Shown piece by piece: positions 7,579 to 13,418 of a stretch of DNA of 33,469 bases (position 1 is its first letter; every line of letters starts with the position of its first letter). A program made the position numbers and the translations under genes. This DNA is from Deltaproteobacteria bacterium (GTDB taxonomy: Bacteria > Myxococcota > Kuafuiibacteriia > Kuafuiibacteriales > Kuafuiibacteriaceae): the NCBI GenBank assembly GCA_011526105.1, contig WYAZ01000119.1, positions 1 through 33,469 of the forward strand. Reading direction: 5' to 3'. The notes beneath the pieces were generated by a model. The model did no database searches. It saw only the letters and a program-made list of their open reading frames with translations, and was not told where the DNA came from.

Positions 7579-7584
7579 CGACGC

Positions 7585-7639
7585 GGACGCTAGCAGGCCG
7601 ACTCGAATTCCAAAGCCAAAACGGTCCGAGAATCATTCC
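7585..7639 (-). repeat. Dispersed upstream element, copy R2
   Basis: The cleanest long copy: on the minus strand GGAATGATTCTCGGACCG, then TTTTGGCTTTGGAATTCGAG, then CCTGCTAGCGTCC. It ends 6 nt before the ATG of rpn copy 2. It is near-identical to R5 and the core of R3. Confidence 0.6.
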
Positions 7640-7675
7640 GCCCACCGCCGGCGCCGCGGTCACCGCACTCGCCGA

Positions 7676-7897
7676 CTACGCTCTCTCGAGCGCGTCTTCG
7701 GCGAGCTCGAACACCCTCTCCAGCCCAACATCCAGAAAGGCGCGGATGCCGTAGATGTTGCGTCCGCCGGCCCCGAGTGGTCCTCGATCCTCGACGATCG
7801 TGCCGGTGTGCTCGTAGATGGACATCTTGAAGCGCACGCGGTCTCCGACCTTGAACTTCTTTGAAGCAGTCGAAGAAGACTTTCGTGGGCGCGACAT
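7676..7897 (-). CDS. Small SH3/KOW-like protein, partner of HEPN protein (copy 1)
   Basis: A 73-residue protein from ATG 7897, chosen over the upstream ATG 7906 because TAGGA lies about 8 nt before it. A basic Ser/Lys-rich N-terminus (MSRPRKSSSTASKK) leads into FKVGDRVRFKMSIYEHTGTI. The pattern 'VGDRVRF...TGTIVEDRG' is typical of SH3-like/KOW beta-barrels. It starts 10 nt after the HEPN gene's stop, so the two form an operon. The cassette recurs at 10579-11250. Such a small basic barrel could bind RNA or the ribosome, or neutralise the HEPN nuclease; neither is shown here. Confidence 0.65.
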   Translation of the reverse strand: MSRPRKSSSTASKKFKVGDRVRFKMSIYEHTGTIVEDRGPLGAGGRNIYGIRAFLDVGLERVFELAEDALERA

Positions 7898-7907
7898 GTG
7901 TACCATC

Positions 7908-8483
7908 CTACCACGGGCGCTGGCCGACGGTCGCCGTAATGTAGTCCGCCATGACGACGTCAAATGACTTGGCCAGAGCGTCACAACTGCTGCGCCAACC
8001 TTTGACCACCGGCAAGGTCAGCGTGACCGGTTTCAAAGTCTGGGGATCGAAGTCCTGGTGGGCAATGGCATTGCGCCAGGTGTTGAGCTCATGGAGCTTC
8101 GCTTGGCGGGTGGCGTTTCGAGCGTCGTGCTTGCTCACCTCCTGCCAGAACGCGAGACCAAGTCGCGCGAAGTCGGCGCCGATGTTTCCCGCATTGGGAT
8201 TGCCGCGGTCCAGTCTGCGAGCGAGATTGAACTCCGCGTGTAGTATCGAGTAGAGACTCGGCGGTTGTGTCGCACGCGCGATATGATCCACGCATTCGCT
8301 GTGGAGATCGCGGCAGAAGCCTTGGAACTGCGAGGAGAGCAGCATCGCGTATGCCTGGTTGATCTGTGCGGTCGCCCGTCGGCGGCCTCGCCGACTCCCC
8401 CCGACGGCGGCGTGGGCTTCCGCAATCCGATCGAGGTTGTCCGAGCGGTCCGTTCTCCATCTCCTGAGTGCTGCCGAGCTCAT
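7908..8483 (-). CDS. HEPN-domain protein, candidate ribonuclease toxin (copy 1)
   Basis: A 191-residue, mainly helical protein. LNTWRNAIAHQDF holds the HEPN motif R-x4-H (R137, H142, with the common Asn after Arg), used by HEPN RNases such as toxins and RiboL-PSP/LsoA-type domains. The upstream segment (INQAYAMLLSSQFQGFCRDL) would be the first long helix. The protein is closest in style to the RiboL-PSP-HEPN group by eye. It is followed by the small SH3/KOW-like gene, and a decayed second copy of both lies at 10579-11250. The pairing suggests a toxin with a small partner, but which gene is the antitoxin is not evident. The start lies 60 nt after dispersed element R3. Confidence 0.65.
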   Translation of the reverse strand: MSSAALRRWRTDRSDNLDRIAEAHAAVGGSRRGRRRATAQINQAYAMLLSSQFQGFCRDLHSECVDHIARATQPPSLYSILHAEFNLARRLDRGNPNAGNIGADFARLGLAFWQEVSKHDARNATRQAKLHELNTWRNAIAHQDFDPQTLKPVTLTLPVVKGWRSSCDALAKSFDVVMADYITATVGQRPW

Positions 8484-8543
8484 CTTGGCCAGTCCGTGCC
8501 GTCAGCCGAGGCGACGCCGCAGCTGCAAGCACAACGTAGCCGC

Positions 8544-8585
8544 CGAGCTCGAATTCCAAAGCCAAAACGGTCCGAGAATCCTTCC
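8544..8585 (-). repeat. Dispersed upstream element, copy R3 (shortened)
   Basis: It matches R2 from GGAA-GATTCTCGGACCG through GGAATTCGAG but lacks the GCTAGCGTCC end. It lies upstream of the HEPN gene on the minus strand, about 60 nt from its start. Confidence 0.55.
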
Positions 8586-8609
8586 GGTCCTGGCCCAAAC
8601 CCGTAAACA

Positions 8610-8648
8610 CAAAAAACGCTACCAGTACCGGATATGTTGCGTTTTTTG
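8610..8648. promoter_or_regulatory. Perfect 10-bp inverted repeat upstream of an HTH gene (candidate operator)
   Basis: CAAAAAACGC (8610-8619) and GCGTTTTTTG (8639-8648) are exact reverse complements 19 nt apart. They lie 22 nt before the excisionase-like HTH gene at 8671, in the gap between divergent genes. Since both flanking genes are transcribed away from it, a terminator is unlikely. Autoregulation by the HTH protein is the simplest reading. Confidence 0.5.
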
Positions 8649-8670
8649 CGTCTAGATCGAGGGGTCGGCC

Positions 8671-9210
8671 ATGCGAGAGATTCTGTTCCAAGCCACCCTC
8701 GAGGCCAAGGACCCTTCTCTCCTCACCACCGGGGAAGCAGCCCGACTCCTGGGCTCGTCGCGGCAGCACGTGGTGGATCTGTGCGAAGCCGGAGAGATCC
8801 CGTTTCTCACGGTTGGCAAACATCGCCGGCTCCGCCGGTCGGACATCGAAGCGCTACGTGAGCGAGCCGAACGCATGACGCGGGACCAGCTCCGAAGCCT
8901 ATGGCTCGGGCATGCCATCGCGGGCGCCTTCGTTGCGGCGCCGGAGAAGGTGACCAAGCTTGCCCTCCGAAACATCGCAAAAATGCGAAAGAGACACCGC
9001 GGGCAGACGAAGCGCTGGCTCGAGGAGTGGGAGGACCTTCTCCGTGGTCCGGCGGAGCTCGTGCTCGATGCGCTCACCTCCAAGTCACCTCGCGCGCGGG
9101 AGCTCCGGCAGAATTCTCCATTCGCGGGGGTGCTCACCGACGCCCAGCGCGTCCGGGTCCTCGAGCAGTTTGGAGAGGTGAAGCACATCGTGAGTGGGCG
9201 GCCGAGATGA
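8671..9210 (+). CDS. Excisionase/MerR-type HTH protein, antitoxin-like partner of a nucleotidyltransferase
   Basis: A 179-residue protein. Residues about 16-62 (LLTTGEAARLLGSSRQHVVD ... VGKHRRLRRSDIEAL) form an excisionase-type winged helix-turn-helix (HTH_17), here with the typical 'TxxEAAxLLGxSRxxV' helix pair and 'G.HRR....DI' wing. The remaining ~115 residues are charged and helical, probably for dimerisation or partner binding. The stop overlaps the next gene's ATG (ATGA), so the two are translationally coupled. HTH plus DUF6036-type nucleotidyltransferase pairs are common toxin-antitoxin-like modules, in which the HTH member is taken as antitoxin and autorepressor. A perfect inverted repeat lies directly upstream. 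Confidence 0.75.
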   Translation: MREILFQATLEAKDPSLLTTGEAARLLGSSRQHVVDLCEAGEIPFLTVGKHRRLRRSDIEALRERAERMTRDQLRSLWLGHAIAGAFVAAPEKVTKLALRNIAKMRKRHRGQTKRWLEEWEDLLRGPAELVLDALTSKSPRARELRQNSPFAGVLTDAQRVRVLEQFGEVKHIVSGRPR

Positions 9211-9748
9211 ACCGAAAGCAGCTCGCGCACGTCTGTCGTGCGGCCGCGGAGGTTGCCAACGACGGATCGGTCCTCGTCATTGGAAGCCAGTCTATCCTGG
9301 GCACCTTCGGCGAACGAATGCTCCCATCGAAGCAACCCGGTCCATCGAGGCCGACATCGCCTTCTTCGACGATGCCGATGGGTCGAAGGCGGACGCCGTG
9401 GATGCCGCCCTCGGCGAGGGCTCGAGCTCTCACGAGGAATACGACTACTACGCGCAAGACGTAAGCGTGGAAACGGCGATTCTGCCGTCGGGCTGGCGGG
9501 AGCGGCTGGTTAGTTTCCAGAACAAGAGCACGGGAAAGGCTCGGCCAATGTGTCTCGACCCGCATGATCTCGCGGCCTCGAAGCTCGCGGCCCGGCGCGA
9601 GAAGGATCTCGAGTTTGTCGAGGCGTTGGTGAAGCGAGGCCTGCTCTCCCGCGAAACGCTAGTCGAGCGGCTCGATCAGCTCGAGACGACCGTTGCCGCC
9701 ATTCGGCGAAGGGCCCGTGAGCAGTCGGAGTCGATCGGCAGGACGTAG
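9207..9748 (+). pseudogene. DUF6036-like nucleotidyltransferase, frameshifted
   Basis: Translation from ATG 9207 gives MNRKQLAHVCRAAAEVANDG and VLVIGSQSILGTFGE, the expected N-terminus with the Gly-Ser nucleotidyltransferase motif. That frame then fails at about 9310-9330. The next frame (open from 9194) supplies the rest: PIEATRSIEADIAFFDD, SSSHEEYDYYAQDVSVETAI, LPSGWRERLV and DPHDLAASKLAARREKDLEF. The last is the family's 'DLAASK..A.REKD' helix. A single small insertion or deletion would rejoin the two parts into a ~180-residue protein. It is either an inactivated toxin gene or a sequencing error. The upstream HTH gene is intact. Confidence 0.7.
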
Positions 9749-9763
9749 CCATCCGAGGAGGCC

Positions 9764-9796
9764 GTGCTCGAATTCCGAAGCGAAAACGAGCGGACC
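9764..9796 (-). repeat. Dispersed upstream element, degenerate copy R4
   Basis: The core CTCGAATTCC-AAGC-AAAAC (plus strand) is kept, with drift on both sides. It is the only copy without an obvious minus-strand gene just downstream. The surrounding 9749-9964 gap has one open, protein-like minus-strand frame with no start codon, which may be a decayed gene. Confidence 0.35.
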
Positions 9797-9964
9797 GTAG
9801 CTCCGTGGTCCGTGCTCGAGAAGCGCGAGAAGTTCGGCTCCGTACCGTCGCCGCTTTTCCTGAAGTCGTCGAGCGGCACGACGAGCATCGGCTGATTCGA
9901 GAGCCGATGCCGTCCCCAGCTCGGGGAGATCGAGGGACGCGCGCCTGAACCCAATCTGTGCACG

Positions 9965-10276
9965 CTACCCTGGGTCGTCATCGTGAAAAATGGCGCTCAG
10001 CGTCTCCGCACCGAACACCCGCTCGGCCCAAATCTGGAGTTGGCTCGAGCTCGCTCGCTCGAGGGCCGCCTGTTCGACCATCGCCGCCGGGCCGAATTTG
10101 AAGCGGAGCTGCCGTGCGAGCAGACTCACTTGCCCCAGACGGAATGCACGTTCGACCGGTGACTCGGCTCGTTCGCGTTGGACCTGCTCGTAGACCCGCT
10201 CGAGCATGTCCTCGACCTCGGGCTCCACTTTGATCAAGGCTTCGAGCACCGCCGAATACTGGTACTTGCGACCCAT
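9965..10276 (-). CDS. Stand-alone Rpn C-terminal-domain protein (RpnS-like), copy 2
   Basis: A 103-residue paralog of the protein at 5224-5535, beginning MGRKYQYSAVLEALIKVEPE. RVYEQVQRERAESPVERAFR and ARQLRFKFGP are the shared blocks; the C-terminal part (ERASSSQLQIWAERVFGAET) again resembles the end of the full Rpn proteins (ELERWGERILSANAL). No nuclease core is present. The sequence before its ATG shares a short conserved leader with copy 1, which suggests the gene moves or duplicates as a unit. It lies close upstream of the decayed third rpn copy, which is read in the same direction further right. Inhibitor function is inferred only. Confidence 0.7.
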   Translation of the reverse strand: MGRKYQYSAVLEALIKVEPEVEDMLERVYEQVQRERAESPVERAFRLGQVSLLARQLRFKFGPAAMVEQAALERASSSQLQIWAERVFGAETLSAIFHDDDPG

Positions 10277-10340
10277 GGGCTGAGACTAACAGAAGAGCAC
10301 GGCCAGCCTCCAACGGGTCACGTGCGGTGGCAGGAAGGGG

Positions 10341-10563
10341 CTACTGGGACTCGCGGTCGGTGAATACGTCACCGAGCGCGTTGGCCGATAGGATGCGCTC
10401 GCCCCGCCGCTCGAGCTCGGGGGCCTTGGCGGTTACGAGGCGGGTACGGACGTCTGCGGGTAACTCGCCGAACTTCAGGCGGAGCAGCTTCTCCAGCATC
10501 GCGGCCTCGCCCTTCGAGATCCCCTCCCGCGCGCTCCGATTGCCGGTCCGGCAAAGGCGCGAT
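10341..10563 (-). pseudogene. Remnant of a third rpn gene
   Basis: The minus strand reads GISKGEAAMLEKLLRLKFGE and on through ANALGDVF to a TAG at 10343-10341, matching the Rpn C-terminus. At about 10525 it jumps directly to sequence matching the region around CRTGNRGARE, roughly 55 residues earlier in the intact copies. Everything N-terminal of that is missing. It is an internally deleted, 5'-truncated copy without a start codon and with no nuclease core. Confidence 0.75.
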
Positions 10564-10578
10564 CACGGCACCAGCGTG

Positions 10579-10800
10579 CTACGCGCGCTCGAGCAGCTCG
10601 GCTGGAAGCTCGATCACCTGCTCCAGCCCGATATCCATGAGGGCTCGGACAGCGAAGATCTGACGGCCGCCGAACCCTAGCGGGCCACGGTCCTCGACGA
10701 TCGTCCCCGTGACCTCATCCTGGACTCTCTTGAAGCGCACGCGGTCCCCGACCTTGAGCTTCTTTGAAGCAGTCGAAGGAGATTTTCGTCGGCGCGACAT
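10579..10800 (-). CDS. Small SH3/KOW-like protein (copy 2)
   Basis: Also 73 residues and clearly paralogous to the protein at 7676-7897: MSRRRKSPSTASKKLKVGDR, then TGTIVEDRGPLGFGGRQIFA, then ELLERA. Differences cluster around the strand after VRFK (RVQDEVT in place of MSIYEHT). The frame is intact even though its HEPN neighbour is broken. An intact partner beside a damaged nuclease fits an antitoxin that is tolerated or still needed against copy 1; that is inference. Confidence 0.6.
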   Translation of the reverse strand: MSRRRKSPSTASKKLKVGDRVRFKRVQDEVTGTIVEDRGPLGFGGRQIFAVRALMDIGLEQVIELPAELLERA

Positions 10801-10833
10801 CGCTACCATCCTACCACGGCCGCCGCCCCATGA

Positions 10834-11250
10834 TCACCGCGAGCTGGTTCGCCATAACAGCGTCAAATGACTGGGCCAGTGCGTCAACGCGCTGGAGCCA
10901 AAGTCCTGATGGGCGATGGCATTCCGCCAACTGTTCAGCTCGTGGAGTTTCGCCTGGCGAACGGCGTTTCGAGCGTCGTGTTCACCAACCTTCTTCCAGA
11001 ACGCGAGACCAAGTCGTGCAAAGTCGGCACCGATGTTCCCCGCATTCGGATTGCCGCGGTTCAGTCGTCGCGCGAGAGTGAGCTGGTCGCGCAGCAGCCC
11101 GTGCAGAATCGAAGGGGGTATCGTCCCCAGGATGCAGTCGACGCATTCGGTGTGGAGGTCGCGGCAGAGGCCTTGGAACTGCGAGGAGAGCAGCATCGCG
11201 TAGGCCTGGTTGATCTGTGCGGTGGCCCGTCGGCAGCCTCGCCGACCGCC
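10834..11250 (-). pseudogene. HEPN-domain gene, decayed copy 2
   Basis: It matches the HEPN protein at 7908-8483 from ATAQINQAYAMLLSSQFQG to ELNSWRNAIAHQDF, so the R-x4-H motif is still encoded. Relative to copy 1 a net ~52 nt is missing just after this motif, which shifts the frame and replaces the C-terminus by SSALTHWPSHLTLLWRTSSR. The first ~30 residues are also gone, and the gene merges into the 3' end of the neighbouring gene at 11268. An ORF from the internal ATG (11196) gives 120 residues. It is probably inactive, though a shortened product cannot be excluded. Confidence 0.6.
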
Positions 11251-11267
11251 CGCCCAGCGCGGTCTCG

Positions 11268-11630
11268 TCAGCGGCTCGAACGCCGCTTCGGCCGCACGAG
11301 TTCCTTGGCCTCTTCCTCACTCATCCGCTCCGCCGACCTCTCCACCAAGAGCGCCGCCAACTGCATCGGATCGACATGCACCCCCTGCTCACGGACCTTC
11401 GCAGAGATCTGCTCCAGCTTCTTCAGCGTCTTCGGCGCGAGCGGCAGGAGTCGCCGTTCCGTCCAGCGAGGGTCGGTGGCTCGCCCGCCGCCACTCGGAA
11501 CTTGGAACCGTGCCTGGACGTCCGCCAATAGCTGCTCTGCGCCAAAGTACCCGGCGCGAGCCGTGACCTTTCCGCGACGTTCGGCTCCGAGCCCCTTCGC
11601 GATCTTGTCCATGTCGAGATGCGTCTTCAT
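11268..11630 (-). CDS. Protein of unknown function, second gene of a two-gene operon
   Basis: A 120-residue soluble, charged protein (MKTHLDMDKIAKGLGAERRG at the start, LAPKTLKKLEQISAKVREQG in the middle, Arg-rich at the end). The segment VDPMQLAALLVERSAERMSE is likely helical. It begins 3 nt after the stop of the gene upstream, so the two are almost certainly cotranslated. Its end abuts the decayed HEPN copy, and the duplication breakpoint may be here. I do not recognise the family. In an island of paired genes this could be a toxin-antitoxin-like unit, but no motif supports that. Confidence 0.6.
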   Translation of the reverse strand: MKTHLDMDKIAKGLGAERRGKVTARAGYFGAEQLLADVQARFQVPSGGGRATDPRWTERRLLPLAPKTLKKLEQISAKVREQGVHVDPMQLAALLVERSAERMSEEEAKELVRPKRRSSR

Positions 11631-11633
11631 GCT

Positions 11634-12041
11634 CTACTCCACTCCGAACTCGCGGATGGCAAAGTACTCGTCACCCACGACGAGCCCGACCTCGCCTTGT
11701 TTGGCTTCGCGCCCCATCTTCCGGCAGAAGGCGCCGAGGGTAGCGAGGTTCTGCGCCTCCTCAATGTCGGTGGGCGTTGTGTAGCAGTGCACGACCACTG
11801 GCTCGTCCACCACCAACGCGCCGCCGCGCTCATCGTCGCGCCAGACGCCTTTGGCTTTCGGAAAGGCGGTCGCTCCGCCGAAGACTCGCCCGAACATCTC
11901 GAGCGCGGCATCGACCCAACCATCCTGATCGATCGGCGTGGTTCCGTCGCGCTCGACGCTGGGAACGAACAGGACCGCGAGAACGCGCTTGAGTCCCCCG
12001 CGGAGGATCCTGTTCCCTCTTCTGCCTTCGATTCGGGTCAT
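11634..12041 (-). CDS. Protein of unknown function, first gene of a two-gene operon
   Basis: I start at ATG 12041, preceded by GAGGGAAA about 7 nt upstream, giving 135 residues: MTRIEGRRGNRILRGGLKRV, then LAVLFVPSVERDGTTPIDQD, a middle region VWRDDERGGALVVDEPVVVHCY and a C-terminus GLVVGDEYFAIREFGVE. The frame is open far upstream, but that part runs through dispersed element R5 and reads as unlikely protein. It looks globular and soluble, with no known catalytic motif. A 28-codon ORF ends by overlapping its start codon (ATGA), so it may be translated by coupling. Function unknown. Confidence 0.6.
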   Translation of the reverse strand: MTRIEGRRGNRILRGGLKRVLAVLFVPSVERDGTTPIDQDGWVDAALEMFGRVFGGATAFPKAKGVWRDDERGGALVVDEPVVVHCYTTPTDIEEAQNLATLGAFCRKMGREAKQGEVGLVVGDEYFAIREFGVE

Positions 12042-12124
12042 CCCGGCTTTCCCTCGATCAATATAGATCGTTTGTCTCGAACCAGCAACGGCTCCAGCCC
12101 CGGCAACGTGTGAGTCAGAACCAT
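12038..12124 (-). CDS. 28-residue ORF (leader peptide or truncated gene) overlapping the next start
   Basis: ATG 12124 opens MVLTHTLPGLEPLLVRDKRS..., ending with a TGA that overlaps the downstream ATG. The composition is protein-like rather than random. Element R5 precedes this ATG at the same distance as R1 and R2 precede the rpn ATGs, which argues that 12124 is a real start. It may be a leader peptide, or what remains of a longer gene. Confidence 0.4.
   Translation of the reverse strand: MVLTHTLPGLEPLLVRDKRSILIEGKPG
12060..12088 (-). promoter_or_regulatory. Candidate sigma-70-type promoter with overlapping inverted repeat
   Basis: On the minus strand TTGCTG (12088-12083), a 17-nt spacer and TATATT (12065-12060) fit a -35/-10 pair. 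TATATT lies inside the inverted repeat CGATC-N6-GATCG (12055-12070), a possible operator. Against it: it overlaps the 28-codon ORF and would leave a leader of only about 10 nt. Confidence 0.35.
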
Positions 12125-12130
12125 CGGCCC

Positions 12131-12185
12131 GGACGCTAGCAGGGCGACTCGAAATCCAAAGCCAAAACGGTCCGAGAATCATTCC
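12131..12185 (-). repeat. Dispersed upstream element, copy R5
   Basis: Near-identical to R2 (one change in the EcoRI-like GAATTC block, GATTTC here on the minus strand). It ends 6 nt before ATG 12124, exactly as R1 and R2 do before the rpn starts, although the gene downstream is unrelated to rpn. Confidence 0.6.
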
Positions 12186-12273
12186 GAACGCGCGAGAGGA
12201 CTTCGGGTCCACTCGTGTGTCCACCGATCTCCATGTCGTTGACCCCCGCGGGCCCTCCGCGTAGCTCCCCCTC

Positions 12274-12636
12274 ATGGCCATGTCCCACGACGTGAAGCTC
12301 CCGGTGAACGCGACGCCCAAGTGGCCCGAGCGCTGCGTGGTCTGCGATCGCCCGAGTCCGAATCATCGCGCGCGATTCGTCGATCGCAAGACGACCCTGT
12401 GGACGACGCTCACGCTTCAGTTTGCGAAGAAGGTCCACGTCACCGCGTCGGCGTGTGCGGATTGCGCGTCGGGGCTCGAGCGACGCGAGTGGATCGCGAA
12501 GATCGGCATGTGGGTCACGCTGCTCGGCGGCCTGTGGTTCGGGCGCGAGGTGATGGTGCCCCGGTGGCCGTCGTGGCCGCCGGGGTTGGTGATGGGGGCG
12601 TGGGCGCTGGCGGGGCGTAGGACAGGACATCGCTGA
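12274..12636 (+). CDS. Zinc-ribbon-like protein with a membrane segment, possibly C-terminally truncated
   Basis: A 120-residue protein starting MAMSHDVKLPVNATPKWPER. A Cys-x-x-Cys (CVVC, about residue 21) and a second Cys-x-x-Cys (CADC, about residue 62) could bind one zinc. They are followed by a hydrophobic stretch (IGMWVTLLGGLWFG, then LVMGAWALAG), so it is likely a small membrane-anchored zinc-ribbon protein. The end (GRRTGHR) is abrupt, right after the second helix, which may mean the C-terminal domain was lost. Divergent from the minus-strand genes on the left. No specific function can be given. Confidence 0.55.
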   Translation: MAMSHDVKLPVNATPKWPERCVVCDRPSPNHRARFVDRKTTLWTTLTLQFAKKVHVTASACADCASGLERREWIAKIGMWVTLLGGLWFGREVMVPRWPSWPPGLVMGAWALAGRRTGHR

Positions 12637-12698
12637 CACTTTCGTGGGACTCCGCTGGTCCAGGCGTTCTGCGCGGAGCAACCCCGTCGAGGCAAGCG

Positions 12699-12974
12699 TT
12701 AGCTTCGGTCGGTGATGATCAAACGCGTATACGGCTTGGCGTTGGGGACGCCTTCGGCCGAGCTCTCCCACCGGCTCCCCCATGCATTTGGCGCAAGCAT
12801 GACGTCCTTGTGTTCTATCAGGTGGACGCGCTCTACAGGCAACGACTCCATCTCCCTGGGGTCGATCGCCAGATAGAGCGCCGCTTGCTCGCGGAACAAC
12901 TCCTCTGAGATTTGGTGCCCCATTTCGATGGCCCACCGCTCGTTCTGGTTGGTCAGAGCTACTGCAAGTTCCAT
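12699..12974 (-). CDS. Small protein of unknown function
   Basis: A 91-residue soluble protein: MELAVALTNQNERWAIEMGH, ISEELFREQAALYLAIDPRE, then a segment VERVHLIEHKDVMLAPNAWG. Composition and lack of low-complexity runs suggest real coding. Its ATG overlaps by 16 nt the end of an upstream, apparently frameshifted gene, which supports an old two-gene operon. No family recognised; no signal peptide. Confidence 0.5.
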   Translation of the reverse strand: MELAVALTNQNERWAIEMGHQISEELFREQAALYLAIDPREMESLPVERVHLIEHKDVMLAPNAWGSRWESSAEGVPNAKPYTRLIITDRS

Positions 12975-13188
12975 TTGCGGAATTTGACCACCTCCCGCAG
13001 ACCGTCAAGCCCAGGATGCGCAGGAGGTGTGAGTCGGGTGGGCCTGCCGCGCCTTTGGTCCCTGGCTCCTTGCTCGCAATACTCAAAATATTCAGAAGGT
13101 TTGGCACGCTATAGTCTTCTCCAGACTCAGACACGCCTAGACTGTAGGGATAGTTTTGCGGACCGGAGGCCAATCCATCGAGCAACAT
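12959..13188 (-). pseudogene. Probable frameshifted small gene upstream of the 91-residue gene
   Basis: ATG 13188 is preceded by a near-perfect GGAGGAACG ribosome site and opens MLLDGLASGPQNYPYSLGVS, ESGEDYSVPNLLNILSIASK. This stretch uses AT-richer codons than shadow frames do. In the next frame, a protein-like end (HPGLDGLREVVKFRKWNLQ, stop TAG 12961-12959) overlaps the downstream ATG in typical operon style. The switch must occur at about 13030-13085, so one indel has probably broken a ~76-residue gene. The original frame stays open without a stop for a long way, so a different product is possible. Confidence 0.4.
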
Positions 13189-13418
13189 CGTTCCTCCGGC
13201 TCCATCCCTGGAACACCGCTCCTGGACGACGCTCCACGGACAAGCCCAAAGCGCACGAAGCGCGGAACACAACCGCCTGGATCTCCATATGAAACGGCCC
13301 TTCGCAAGCGCGCCTCCCACCTCTTGTGACCCCGCCCGCATCCGGCTAGCCTCTCGGACCTCGCCCCTCTTCGCTCCCGCTTCCCGCGCGAGCCAAGAAC
13401 CAGGTGAGCTACCGAGCC

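Noticed and set aside
9749-9964. An open, protein-like minus-strand frame following the second RpnS-like gene
   Set aside because: It has no start codon, begins right after that gene's stop and runs into the opposite-strand nucleotidyltransferase; at most a decayed remnant.
13113-13127. Inverted repeat AGTCT-N5-AGACT with TATAGT beside it, considered as a BREX promoter/operator
   Set aside because: It falls within the probable small gene at 12959-13188 and has no matching -35; a 5-bp stem is common by chance.
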